Assembly: GCA_022385805.1 (NCBI GenBank)
Contig: MU277779.1
Location: 1 to 43,977, forward strand
From: Pilatotrama ljubarskyi
Taxonomy: Eukaryota; Basidiomycota; Agaricomycetes; Polyporales; Polyporaceae
Length of the DNA: 43,977 bases
Direction of reading: 5' to 3'
The notes under the pieces were generated by a model. It did not search any database. It saw only the letters and a list, made by a program, of their open reading frames with translations, and was not told the origin of the DNA. Numbering within the stretch: position 1 is the first letter of the stretch; the number at the start of each line of letters is the position of its first letter. Shown piece after piece: positions 31,547-43,207 of the stretch. A program made the translations under genes and the position numbers.

Positions 31547-33775
31547 CTACGCAGGTGCGTCTCCCACTTCCGCCTCTGCAGCACGCACGAGGTCTCCCGC
31601 GCCCTCGTATCTCTCCTTCAACTGGCAGGCGAACTCCTCGAACCGTCTGCGAAAGGAAACGAGGTTAGCTCCCCGGCTCTGAAATGGCTAAATTCCGCAT
31701 CGGCGGCGCGGAGAGAGAAGAACGTACATGACCACACTGTCGATGACCTCGGGGATCGCAACCGGCTGGTCCTTTGGAGGAGTGATGCTCATCGTGGCGA
31801 GCACTCGCGAGAGGGTGATCCAGAGAAGAGCGTCGGCGAAAAAACGTCCCGGGCAGACTCTGAACAGTCGTGGACGACAATGTAGGAAGTAGATGAGCGG
31901 ATGACTCCGCTGAGGCGCATGCGAGGGCGTACCTTCTGCCAAAACCGAAGCCGAGGTGGCGTACGTGGCGGACCTTCAGGATGTCGAGCTTCATGCTTCC
32001 GTCCTCCGACGGTACGAGGTACCTCTCGGGACAGAACTCATGAGGGTCGGGGAACCGACTCTCGTCTCGCGTCATGGCCCTGGACACGTGTTCAGCCTCT
32101 GCTGGGAGCATAACATGCGCACCGAGGTCAGAATAGGCATTTCTCTTACCAGACATTTGTTAAGATGGTGCATCCGCGCGGGAAGAGCATGTCCTCGTAC
32201 CACTCGTCTTGCTTGAGCGATCGAGACGCTGACGGAACGTGTGTCAGCATGACGGTGTCGAATGCTCCGAGAGAAGGGTCAGCAGGGACTTACTGAGCGC
32301 GACCGGGGGCAGCCAGCGCATCACCTCTGTGATGAGGGCTTCTGTGAACGGAAGCGAGGCTTGGTCGGCGGCGGTCGGCAGACGATGACGACCCACGACG
32401 CGGTCGATCTCCTCCTGAGCTTCACGCTGCGCTTCCGGATACCTCATCATCGCGAAGAAGAATGTCGTAGTGATCGAAATCATCTGATAGATGGAGGCGA
32501 GTGTGTGAGGCAGGAGCGTGCGTCGGGTACAAGAGCAGAATACGTACTGTATGGAAACCGGCCGCTGTGAGTGAGGCAGAAGAGTACAAGGCGACGTCCT
32601 TCTCCTCGTCGGAGAGCGTTTTGTTAAGTATGCTAGACATAAAAGAGGAGGGGCCACCGTTCTCCTGGGCAGGGCGTAGAGGCATGGGGAAACCGTGTGA
32701 GGAACAGACTGCAGCTACGGGATGACGCACCAGACAACGCCGGACATGCTCGTCAGTGCGAAGGAAGAGCGCTGCGAGCTCCCGCTTGAACTGTTGAATG
32801 GTCGAGGCAGTCCGATGGCCGACCATCCATACAGGCAAGACCTTGACTATTGTCTCGTGGTAAACAAATTGGCAGTAGGGCAGATGGCACAGTAGTCGAT
32901 GGAAACTTACAGAATGGAAACATTTCGACCCATAGCTGCGTAGAGGCTGCCAACATGTGCGTGGAATTGTTGCTGACTTTCTCAGAGAGGTAGAGGAGAT
33001 CGGTGTCGTCGAGGCTCTCCGCATGATACCCCAACGTCCAGTCCAAGATCGTCTTCGTATAGAAGCTCGAGTGGCTAGGTTAGTCAACGTGAGCTAATGG
33101 CGTCGTTAGGGCGCTCACAAGTGGATGTGCTCGTGAAGATCTTTGGGTTTGTCCAGCAGCGACGCGAGAAAGCGCGGCGTCTGACGTTCAAAGTACGGGA
33201 GCTGCAGAGAGATGACATGCGCGTTGAGCGCCTGTTGGTAGAGGCTCCGGGTCTGCTTGAGACGCGGGCCTTGGGACATGAATGCCATGCCACGATCATA
33301 GTCACACCTGTGCAGTGAAACGAACTCGTAGCGTCGGTTCCTGAACAGCGCAGACGTATGGCCGCAGGTCTGGGGGTCACTCACAGAGAAGCAGCCACAC
33401 GGTTGGGCCGGTCGGAGAACGCTGCGCTGCGCTTGTTGAGCAGCGCATCTGCGACCTCGAACGCGTTCACCACAACGACGCGCTTCCAGAGTATCCCAAC
33501 GCTCACGACGGGACCTAGAATAGAGAACCGCAGCATGGTGAGTCATCAGTGGGGGGCACGCGCCATAAGAGAGAAGGCGAACTGGAGTACTGCTTGCTCC
33601 ACCCGGCGAAGAGCTCATGGGGATTGCGCTTGAGGGCCTTCCGCAATGCACCACCACTGCTAGGTCCTGGAGGAAAGCGCTGCTGGCGATGGTGGGCCGT
33701 GATTAGCTTCAGGACAAGGAAAAGGGAGAAGACAAGTCCCGCCAGCGCGGGCGGCCAGAGTAGTAATGCGAACAT
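31547..33775 (-). CDS. Cytochrome P450 monooxygenase 3
   Basis: Paralogue of P450-1 on the same strand, of similar length (about 520-540 aa). N-terminal anchor LAGLVFSLFLVLKLI, hinge FPPGPSS, NAFEVADALLNKRSAAFSDR, DYDRGMAFMSQGPR, I-helix TAAGFHT, ExxR motif EVMRW, QDEWYEDML, PERYL, and the heme loop FGFGRR-VCPGRF with an intron at the same place as in P450-1. The last exon (RRFEEFACQL...) ends in a stop at 31547-31549. All exon phases I checked are consistent, so it looks functional. The intron positions shared with P450-1 and the lack of such sharing with P450-2 show that 1 and 3 arose by gene duplication, with P450-2 now lying between them. Substrate unknown. Confidence 0.92.
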
Positions 33776-34336
33776 GGGGAGCTGCAGTCGATGTGGAGAA
33801 GGCTCCTGCTAGCATTTTAACGTCTCAAAGCACACGTACTTTACATCTTTCTGAACGAGCGACTGTTCGCGCGAAGAAGCCTTCTTGCCCGGACGATGAT
33901 GAGGGTCCGGAAACAGCGACTGTACTCCTGCTCGTTCACGAGCGCCCAACTAGAGAGAAGGGTGCTCTAAAAGCGGTAGGTCGTGCCCACGCTATAATCG
34001 CTGGCAAAGTCGATGCAGCTGCCGCCAGCAACACCACTCTCCTGCTTGTCCATACCACAGCACGTACGAAATCGACGCCTAATAATTTCGGCCCTATGGT
34101 CTGGCATGCACTTGATAGGTGGGCCTTCCAGCTCTTCAGAGTGTGAGCCGTGACCCAGCTGCGCTGCTAACTTGCTATAACCAGTACTTCCAGGATGCGA
34201 GTCGGCCGTAGTTCGTCCGACTTGACTCAACCACCTATGTTCTCGGAGAGACAGGTCATCAGTGCAGCTTGTGGACGCATCAATCTAGGAAATGGCATTG
34301 GGAAGTTGCATGAGGGAGGAAGAGTACCTTCGAGGT
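33776..34336. other. Intergenic upstream of P450-3
   Basis: Likely promoter of P450-3. No gene recognised. Confidence 0.35.
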
Positions 34337-34377
34337 AATTGCAGTCGGCAGAACTTCAAGTCCTGCGGACTGCAATT
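34337..34377. repeat. Hairpin 1: 41-nt inverted repeat
   Basis: Arms of 20 nt around a single central C, starting AATTGCAGTC and ending GACTGCAATT. Only two of 20 pairs mismatch (positions 11 and 16 of the arm). It would form a near-perfect stem with almost no loop. Confidence 0.85.
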
Positions 34378-34409
34378 ATCCGATGCTTCTGCCGCAGAAG
34401 CATCGGATA
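34377..34409. repeat. Hairpin 2: 33-nt perfect inverted repeat
   Basis: Arms of 16 nt (core ATCCGATGCTTCTGC and its exact complement) around a single C. It abuts hairpin 1, sharing its last base. No protein family was recognised over it. Confidence 0.88.
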
Positions 34410-35599
34410 TGAACGATGTGCCTGGCACTGCGTTTGTGCAAGAGCGGAGAGCAAACATGACGATGCGCATAATTCCTGCGCTTCTGACGACCGAGGACGC
34501 TCTTCACCCCTTTCGTATGGTTGATCAGCTTATCGTCCTCCGACTGCTCGGACTGCCCTCAGCATAGTCAATGAGCCTCCTTGTTCCTCTGCGGCTCCGC
34601 TCAACCTCAATGTTAACAGTCGATACCCGCTCTTATCACTTCGAACATGTACGTATCACTCCCGAAGATTCCGCTCGTTCCCTGCTATCCTGTGGTTCAT
34701 TGACAGATCTTCTCGATGCTGCAGTATGTGCGGCGATACGCCCGTGTTCAGAGACGTTATTTTGGTCCCATCCATATGCCGAAGTCTGAGTTCCCTCTGT
34801 GTATCACAGATGTGGTGAGTACTGACCCCAGCTCGGATCTGTTCTCACTCGGGGCGCAGACCCAGAATATCCAGACTGCCCGTGGTTTCATTCGGCCTCG
34901 CGCTTCTGGCTTGAGAGGCTCCGTCCCGCGCGAAGGTTCTGTCCAGATAGCAGTTTCCCTGTACATCTTATAGAGCGAGCGCAGACAACCAGGCGAACCT
35001 GTGGGAGATTCGCTTGACCAGCCGTTTGGCGATTCATCCATTCTGCACGACACTACGCTCAGCATGTCGCTTCGCCGCCACCGGCGCCAGGATAGGACAT
35101 AGAAAACCAGAGCCGTGAGGATGAGTCTCGTCTTGTACCTGCTTCTTAGGCGGTCGTTGTGATCCAGGGTGTAGTTTGCCCGACAAGGATGCTACCGATT
35201 CCGGACGTTTCGTTGTCAGTCTGGGAACTCCTCTCCGGAACGTGTACTGCGTGCTAACTCGTCATCCAGACGAGGACTCACTCTTATCTAGGTGCTTTGG
35301 GAAGATGTGACATCGCACTAGGACGTCGCGCCGGGTCCGTAAGCGGTGGATGCCGCAGTCCTTCAGATACCTACTCGGGATGTCATGGCTGCTATGATGG
35401 GCCTATGATGTTGCCATCGTCACGTCTGATACTCTCTTGCAACCAGTATCGCTCTCATAGCGGGGGGAGGACTTGGGCTTCAGGACCATCCTCAGTGTCT
35501 ACGCTCCCTGTAGACGCAAAGTGCCACAAACGCGATCCAAGAGCAGAGGGCATCGGGATTTCCCTTGGTCAGTGCTCGTACATTGAAGCATCAGTCAGC
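34410..35599. other. Intergenic between hairpins and P450 relic a
   Basis: Short ORFs only. The first exon of the P450 relic may begin in here but cannot be traced. Confidence 0.3.
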
Positions 35600-36875
35600 C
35601 GAATCTCATGCCAGTCGTGGCCAACATCTGTAGGATCATACTGTGCCACTTCGTGGTGAAGAAGAGCGTATGCTGTGTCCGGACGTTACCAGAACACCTT
35701 CCAGAGGGCTGGGATAGTGTAGGATCCCTCCACCATACTTCAAATGCGGAAGGCTGACTGAAAGCGACAGGCATAATCATGATCACGCTTTGGTTGATCT
35801 CCGGAATGAGGCAACGATCGCGTCCGAGTCCAGGGAACACAAATCCTCGTATTATGGCTTCCTACCGGAATACAGCGCACGTAAAAGGGCCGCAAGCAAT
35901 TTCTCGCTCCCTACTTTCGAACCGCGACCACTTCCAGTCAGATATGGACGTTGCGCTCGTCGAGGTGTGTCCCGTTACTCGATGACCTCTTTATGGGTGA
36001 CTGACGAGTTCTAAGCTTCCATTCGTATTTGCATACATCTATTCGAATATCTCTTCGCGGGCATCCTTCAAGTTCGAACGACTCTCTTTGAGCCTGGACC
36101 TCTTGCGGGCGAAGAAGACCTAAAATCCGCCACGGTGTGCTACTTCGCCATCCGGGCTCTGTTGGTGAGTTCGTCTAGGCCATTCTTGTTCGAGTCTGAC
36201 AGTGTATCTGCACACCAAAGACTCTGCGGAAGCCTATATCATTTGTCGTCCTGTGCTAGCCTGCCGAGGGCTCAGGCGCATCCACCTCACCCTCCGAGTT
36301 CAGAAGAATATGGTACCAGAGTGCACATCCCATCTGTGAGCATGCCTGTTGTGATGTGGACTACGCACAGTACTGCAACTCATGTAGTGTTGCTGGCGGT
36401 GACAGGTCACCCGTCAATGGCGACCTTCGCCTTTGTCCTCCAGGAACTTACTGCTCTGTGGGTCCTGAGAGCCCTGTAAGTAGTCATTCGAGGCTTGAAG
36501 TCACCGCGATGATGTCTGGTCGAAAGAATATATCCATATATCCTTCTGCAGAAACAGCTGTACCTCACGTCGTTCCTACACTCTGACAGTGCGGCTGTTG
36601 AATGGGGAGTAACGCTAGCGGTCCTAGCCTCCAGTTTGTACTCGCTCGAGATCCCTTCACGAGCTTACGGTGGCAAGGAAGAGAAGCGTGACACAATTCC
36701 GCCTTCCTCCCATGTCATGGGATATCGGCTCCCTCCCGGGACCGTCGTTGGGATGCATGCATGCTGCATGCAACATCCACTGTGACTCCAAAGTCCTCCA
36801 ATCTCCGAACGGCAGCGATATCGAGTGATCGCTGCGGCCCAAGCGACACGATGAAGAGAACGAGACTCCTCAGGT
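35600..36875 (+). pseudogene. P450-2-like relic a
   Basis: Decayed relative of P450-2 with several exons still alignable in order. 35605-35700 matches the end of exon 1 (KKSVCCVRTLP versus MKSVYCVRKMP). 35853-35963 matches exon 2 (MASYRNTAHVK... followed by a donor). 36014-36164 matches exon 3 (CIHLFEYLF and the end FAIRALL before GTGAGT). About 36386-36450 matches the I-helix (VAGGD, with a frame change). About 36630-36873 matches the ExxR-to-meander exon (MGYRLPPGTVVG, then a stop where the parent reads on, ending just before GGTACGTC as in the parent). The heme exon is not recognisable here. Frameshifts, the stop codon and the missing heme loop make it non-functional. Confidence 0.82.
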
Positions 36876-39800
36876 ACGTCTGGTGACAATGGTCTCAGAT
36901 GCCGACGCGATACGCTCGATCGACAGACGGAGGATGGGAGGCCGACTGACGTCCCTCGGAGGCGTACCCTGGGCGCCATCAAGCGGAGGTCGTCTCCTAA
37001 CCCTATCTTCCGCCGAGGCCCCTGTTTTGTCGACGTCGACATTATGGCTGAGCGCCGGAGACCAACTTGAACGAAGACACAGTGGCTACGACGGACGCGG
37101 TGGAAGCGTCTTCCTTGCGTTTTTGATGACTAGTAATGACGCTCCCAATAGGCGGACTGACCAAGAACGAGTGAGCGAGAAGTCGTCAGTGGAGGAGGAG
37201 AGTGAGTGCTAGTGTAGTCAAGTAGAAGGAGTATCACAATGCGTGCCCTCTAAGGACAGACCCTCAGAGTACGGAGAGAGCGAGCAAGAACGGAGGTGAG
37301 ACCAAGACGACGACGATAGAGACGAGGAATGATACGAGGAGCGCTACGATGGCCAAGGCGAGGGTGAGAATGTGCAATGGGGAATGCAATGCGACGGAAA
37401 TCTGGAGTAAAACGTCTACGGAACCGAAGGAACACGTACCGGAGTCCAAGCAACTGCGCCGGCCACGCGACTCGACTCGGCTGCGCGCCGTACCCGCTCA
37501 GCGCCGCGGAGTCCCCGTCCACCGTCTCGCTCCCAGGCTGCCCACGCTCTCGTCGCGGTCATGCAGATTGATGTTCGTACCGCGTCCTTGGAATCTACGA
37601 TCCCTCGCTATTAGCTTGCATGTGAGCCCCAGAATACTGCGGTATGTCGATTCACCTGTCACCCCTCCGGTGCTATCAACCGCTTCAAGATAGCGTCTGT
37701 TAGGCATATCACCATTCGGAGGCAGAGGAGAGCTGGTCCGGATGCCTGGAGTGATGGATCGCAAGCGTCAAGTCAGAAGTGTACATAACGTACATACCAC
37801 ATCGCCCGTGTCACCTAACAGGCTGTCCTAGCCCGCCCAGAGCTAGCGGCAGCACATACATAAGACGAACACAGGTGGCAATACCAATCCTCGATGCTGG
37901 GAGGTCCTGTCAGGAATGAGCACAGGCTTTACTCTTCATCTCGATAGCGACGTGGCGGGCGTCGTTATCCAACAGTAGGATCGCATGCTTGCTCGGCATC
38001 TCGGCCACCCGCAGAGGCGGCGCTGACAGCGTGCCGGTCATTCAGTCTAATGGGCACGCATATTGCAAGTCAGTAGGAGCGAGAACGGTTGCAAGACGGT
38101 ACACACTGACGCATGGGGACCCTGTGCATCGTCCTGAACGAATGAAGAGTACGTGAGACTGTATCCAGGAATCGTCGCTTCCCGAATACGGACTAAGGGT
38201 GAAGCAAGCCTGGATAGTCAACGTTGTTAGCATGAGGTAGGCAGCTACAAGGCACCGAGATCGCTGGCAGGGGTAGGTGCTTGCAGCTTACTGTAGCAGG
38301 TCAGCGGAGCTATTGCAGGAACATGGGCAGTCTACGTACTCTTATTGAAGGGATACGCGTGGAAGCTGTAAAATCCGCAGAACCGGCTCACCTTTGGGAG
38401 GAGAGGATTCCGGCCGCCTATGTGGATCGTGCAGTTTCAGTTTGTACGACCCCCGAGGAAAGGGTAGCATACCGTGAGCACAGGCTGGGCCTGAGGACGA
38501 GCCATGGGTAGTAACATCTCCGGGGTAAGAGGTGGGCACTGACACGCAATGACCTGGTATGGAAGTGAGAGTGTAACTCGACCGCGAGTAAGAACGCAAA
38601 GCTACTGACCAGGAGGGCTGCCGAGTTGTTCCGCTGGGAAACTAAGTAGTATTATCTGCTCAGCTCATTAGCTTTTGCTGACGATCACCCAACTCCTCCT
38701 TCACTCACCTGGAATAATATGATCGGGAAGTCGGAGGCCCCCGTCTTCGGGGAAGACGACTGGAATTGTGGGTCTACCGCTGGTTTCTATGATTCTATGC
38801 CGCAGTCTGGAGAGGGCGTGATGGCGCTCAGAGAGCCGGCTTAACACACGTACGCACTTCCTCGGCTTCTGAACGCTTATACCTGTCCATTATTCACCTA
38901 CGTACTGGAAGGCAATGGTCGCAGGCGACGCAGCTCATGGGCGATTCAGCCATTTCCCGGATCGCAGGGACGATGCCGCTTGACGACTCGAAACCGATTT
39001 TTAAGAAAGGCAAACATGAGTATAGTGCAACCTAGCACGAAATCTGGACAGGTACTCACCGAGAATGCTTGCTTAAAATGCGAGGAAGAGAAGACGAGCC
39101 GCGTCCTCTTGCTTAGACGCCGGTGGTTTTTCAGCCGTTTAGCACGCACTCGGCACTCCGACAGGACTCCCGTCCAGGCCTCGCTACATGTGAGTGCTCG
39201 CATGGTTTGTGCTGGCTGAAGAATCATCACACAGCTTGCCGGAGACCGCAGTCCAAGCATTGGTGCAGCCGGGAGGTCGCGGTGCGCCATGCCATGGTTC
39301 GCGAGCTCCATGCACAAGTTGGTGTGCCAAAGTACGTTCACTCACGTAGAACACCAGAAGGCGCACCAGCTGGCACAGATAATATCTCCAAATGCGAGCA
39401 GGATCAAGCAGGCTTCCTAGCATGGCAGATGTAACTGCCAGAGGAGGCGGCGGCCTTGAACCATGGAGGAGGAGGACTCAGGAGAGCGTCTGGCCCGGAT
39501 GCCGAGGGCAGAGAGGATCCGTCACGCTAGGTCACACTCGGTGACGGATGTGACTTGCAAACTTTCCGGCTTTTCGGTCGTCCGGATCTCTCGACTCAAC
39601 CACCATGTCGCCTTTCCTCTACCACCGCCCACTCGTGATGTTCTCTAGCACACCTCCTCTGCTCATGGAACACGGAAATCAGTATACTCGTATGACAGCA
39701 TAATTATTATGGCCGTGGAGGCTCTCCGTTTCCCGTTCCTCTGCGCGACCCCACTACCGTTCGCGGTCGTGTCGCCGTCTATTGCGCGTCCGCGCACTTG

Positions 39801-40349
39801 TGTGAGTGTCGATCTTCCCGATACGACTTCTGCAGCACATACTCTACCTGGATCTCTGTCTGAGTGCTTCCCTCTGTGTCATTGGAGCTCGTGGACGTCT
39901 CTGCACGCTAGGTCTAGGGACGGCTTCACGACGGCCGTACCTCCGGATCCTGGGTTATGTATCGTGGCTTGGGAACTCCGCATCGTGGTCCTGGCTGAGG
40001 TTTCTCAGATTTCTTTCTATCTGCCCATCAGGTGCGTCGCTCACATTGTCGTGTCATTCATATCCACTTCTAGCACCGATCGTTCTGCCCCCCACCGGCA
40101 CCCCGCTTGGCTGTAAACCTCGCATCACCTTGGCGGTCAATTGCTGAAGGTCATACGCGCATCCGCTCTTCTCCGAGGCCTTGTGATTCAAAACTACTGC
40201 TCGTCATTCCCCTTGTCTTGTCTCGAACATACAGGTTTCCTATGTCAGATCTTGCTGGTGCTGCCGCATGAACTGAGGTCCTCTTGGTCGTTGCTCGCTG
40301 GCGCACGCTGGTGTAGTTCGTCTGTCCTCGTAGACTACAGATGATCCGC
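36876..40349. other. Long region without a recognisable gene
   Basis: About 3.5 kb with only short ORFs. On the minus strand 37264-37449 encodes a strongly hydrophobic 61-residue ORF (core ILTLALAIVALLVSFLVSI), possibly a single-helix peptide or chance. On the minus strand 38946-39423 several overlapping ORFs show no family motif. On the plus strand 39806-40137 encodes a Leu/Trp-rich stretch of no known family. I assign nothing. Confidence 0.35.
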
Positions 40350-40960
40350 CGTCTCATGGCCCCGTCGTTAGCCACGATAGTTGCGTGGCGCCTCCATGAG
40401 TTGTCTAAGGTACGCTTTCCCGTTCACTGCAGGACCATATACCTATGGCTCCCGCTATCTCAGGTTGCCTCAAGATGTAAGTACAGAGGCTCTCCTCGTG
40501 TTGCCAGGTGAATTTAAGCAGAACTCAACAGCGAAGTGTTGTCTTACCTTTGCGATGAGCAGCCCGGGCCCGCGTCCGCGTCCAGTGCGGGAGGTGCACG
40601 ACCTTCTTTCTGTCAGCTTGGCGCGAGGACCTTGCATCCCCGTCCTGGGCCCAGAAGAGTCAGGACCCGCTGCTGCTCTTGTGACATTCCCGCAACGCAA
40701 CGGTGCGAGCCGGCTATATGTGGAAGCGTTGAGCCAGTACTCCTGAAGACGAAGAGACTCTCAAGGTACGTCTCCATGTCTTCCAACTGTCTCGGGACGG
40801 GTATTGACGTTCAATGGCATGCAGGATGTAGGAGTATATGGCGCCTGTCGGAGCTGGCGCGCCTGCGTACCCTGGACGTTATCAGAGGTAGACCATCCCC
40901 CGCACCCTACTCGTTGCCGCCGTCCGACATCTCGCGCACCACATTCGGTACAACTGGTGC
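40350..40960 (+). pseudogene. P450-2-like relic b
   Basis: Second decayed relative of P450-2. 40355-40411 resembles the end of the I-helix (ATIVAWRLHELSK before a GTACGC donor). 40660-40766 resembles the meander, ending EDEETLK just before a GGTACGTC donor as in P450-2, with two in-frame stops. 40820-40930 matches the heme exon: VGAGAPAYPGRYQ against FGAGTRACPGRYQ, then a stop, then RTLLVAAV against RTLIAAVV. The heme-ligand cysteine is tyrosine and the phenylalanine of the loop is valine, so it could not bind heme normally even if the stops were ignored. The N-terminal half is not traceable. Confidence 0.75.
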
Positions 40961-41396
40961 ATGGCGTGAGAGTTGAGGAGGTCTTGCGCCGAATATCATC
41001 ACATTTCCGATGTGCAGCTCTAACGTCTTCTGGACATGTGCGCGTCGCTTCTGATGCATTCTAGCACAGAGCAATAGAGCACCTCCGGCGCGCACGGAGA
41101 GAACGCGCACAGGGCGTTGATATCACAAGGCGACACAAGGATGATGATGCGCCGGACTCCTTGGTGCAGCGGCACCTCCTTGTGTTTCCCATACACGCAC
41201 ATCAGGTCTCCCAGATACTCTCGCGCGTATTGGGTTTGTAGGTCCACCGTGGGTTCTGGGGGCCCTCCTCCTGAGAGATCGTCTGCACTTCTCATCTTCT
41301 CCATCTTGATGTATGCTGTCTTTGCCCAGTTCGCGCAAGTGATGGTCGACGATATTATTACCAGGGGACGGGCCTCCGAGCTATCGTTCTGTCTTG

Positions 41397-41660
41397 GTCC
41401 CGCCGCTCTAGGTGTTGCAGGATGGTGTCCGTGCTTGCAGCCAACCTCGTGTCGACGTTCATCGAGTGCACGCTCTATGGCATATTCCTGCTCTTGTCTT
41501 GCAGCTCTCTCGCGCTTCTCGCGCGCCGCCAGAGGGAGACACATGCCGTGCGCTGTGCAGCGCCTCCCGCTACAGTATCTAACCCCACCGGCTCGCATTC
41601 GTGCTGGCAATGCTGAAGTCGCTGCTCATCTTGGTGAAGGTCTTATCAATCGTGACTATG
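41397..41660 (+). other. Possible remnant of a basidiomycete multi-helix membrane protein
   Basis: The frame from 41422 (MVSVLAANLVSTFIEC then TLYGIFLLLSCSSLALLA) resembles the first helix of a large family of basidiomycete membrane proteins that often contain a vE..LYGi..vLf pattern. A hydrophobic stretch MLKSLLILVKVLSIVTM near 41610 could be the next helix. No complete exon chain was found and the downstream part overlaps the 3' end of the lipase gene on the other strand. It may be a gene relic or chance. Confidence 0.25.
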
Positions 41661-41836
41661 AGTGGTGTGAGCGATCAATATCCGCGATCGATAACATGCT
41701 TGGACGTAGAGCTTGGGCCCTTCAGAGCGCGGATTTGCGTCAGGCAGGATTATGATGCATCTCCCCTACGTATGCTCGACAATTCGAAGTACAGCCAGTG
41801 GCCACCTACAGCCAGTGACGACCGTGGGACATTGCC

Positions 41837-43105
41837 CTACTGGGAGGCAGAGCGTACTACTGGCAAGTGCGCCTCGATCCATGTGAAGTACTCCTCCAAG
41901 ACTTTGTCCGGAATGTCTCCTGCCTCATGCAGTAAGTCGTGGAGAATGCCCTTCACGATGTCAATGACATGTGTTGCATCGTCAGTACAGGCAGCAGAGC
42001 AGATGAAAAGCGAGCCTGACCTCATACTCGATTAGTTTCTTGTCCTTGATGTCGAGTTCGTTGAAGAATGCTACTCCGGCTTTGGGACAATTTACCTGTC
42101 GGAGCTGCTGTTAGTCCTCGGATTATATGCCCCTGTTGATAAGTGAGACCTCGTCGGCGGTACCCCAGGTCATCAACAGCTAGAGAACGGATGAGCGCAT
42201 GCAGACTTTGTGAGGTCGCGCCCCGCGTACCGGAAGGTCCTTTGGCCAGCGCTTATATCCCTCGTTCAGTAGCTCTTCTCCCTGTGCGAACGCACGTTAG
42301 TCCCTACATTGACTCAAGCATTCGACTGTAGCACCTGAGATATCATGTTATCCAGGCCGCGTACTGTCCCCCGGGGCATCCGTAGGGTGTCCTTCTCCAG
42401 TGCCTCGACGACAGCGGGATCCCGAGAGAAGCGCTGCGAACGCACCAGAAATAAGTACGGTTGCAAGAAAAGTATTGTGGAAGTCGTTACGACACCTCTG
42501 CGGGCATGGGTGCAGGTACGGGCAGCGACGGCGCGATCTTGCTGATGCCGCGAGCGACGTATCGCACTACCTTCGCGACAGGATATGTGAGGTGCACAAG
42601 AGGACCTTGGGCAATTATTCCAGAGATCATGGAAACTGTCTCTGGCGTCGGAGGCGCCTGAGGACGAGTGGGGAAAGCGAGCGTCATCCCGCCGCCCTGC
42701 GGGACAGCTGGGATAAGTGGGTCTATCCTAAGTGCAGAATGAATTACTTACCGAGGAGTACCCCATAACGAAGATCGGCGTCTTAGGATATGTGCGCGCG
42801 ACATGGTGGACCCACCATTGGAGGTCGTTCAACTCTAGGGGTCGGCTCGTCTTGCCATAGAATTCATCGTGGCTGCGATGTTTCTCGTCGAGTGCTGTGC
42901 GCCCGAATCCACGCATGTCATATGCAAAGACAGTGATGCCACGCTGTGCGAAGCGAGGGTGGACGTCCTCGTATCGACCGATGTGGTCGGCAAACCCATG
43001 AACGAAGACGAGGACAGCTTTAAGGGATTCTGCGGGATAAGTCCTGGTATAGAAGTGGTGTCCGTCAGGGCCGTCAAGCCAAGCTTCCTGGAACAAGGCG
43101 GCCAT
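41837..43105 (-). CDS. Monoacylglycerol lipase-like alpha/beta-hydrolase
   Basis: Serine hydrolase of the monoglyceride-lipase / lysophospholipase group (Hydrolase_4 type), likely splitting monoacylglycerols or similar esters. Seven exons give about 307 aa, the usual family size. The first exon (starts MAALFQEAWL at 43105) carries VFVHGFADHIGRYEDV (oxyanion region) and FAYDMRGFGRT. The nucleophile elbow is GYSSGGG, assembled across an intron. Then SRDPAVVEAL, GTVRGLD, KRWPKDLP, the acid loop WGTADE, and the final exon (ILHDLLHE), whose His probably completes the triad, ending SASQ-stop at 41837. The elbow position after Ser, often Met in this family, is Ser here. The loop before the acid reads MTWGTADE, where relatives commonly have a VHGTAD-type string. 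It should act in cytosol or at lipid bodies. It looks intact. Confidence 0.9.
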
Positions 43106-43193
43106 GTTGGTGAGCCGACAGTCTGCAGTTCAGAGTGCGAAGGGAAGTGGAGGCTGAGGGAGATGACAATGACGCAGGCAAAGTTCATGGGCT

Positions 43194-43207
43194 AGATATA
43201 TATACTC
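43194..43207 (-). promoter_or_regulatory. Possible TATA element of the lipase gene
   Basis: A TATATATA run about 90-100 bp before the start codon on the minus strand. Placement suits a fungal core promoter. Confidence 0.35.

Noticed and set aside
37264..37449. Hydrophobic 61-residue minus-strand ORF as a small membrane protein gene
   Set aside because: No homologue recognised, no upstream exon, and base composition can produce such a stretch by chance; left as a note in the intergenic entry.
39184..39423. Minus-strand ORF with an AHRDL string suggesting a protein kinase
   Set aside because: The string lies in a different, overlapping frame; no other kinase motif (glycine loop, lysine, DFG) lies near; judged coincidence.
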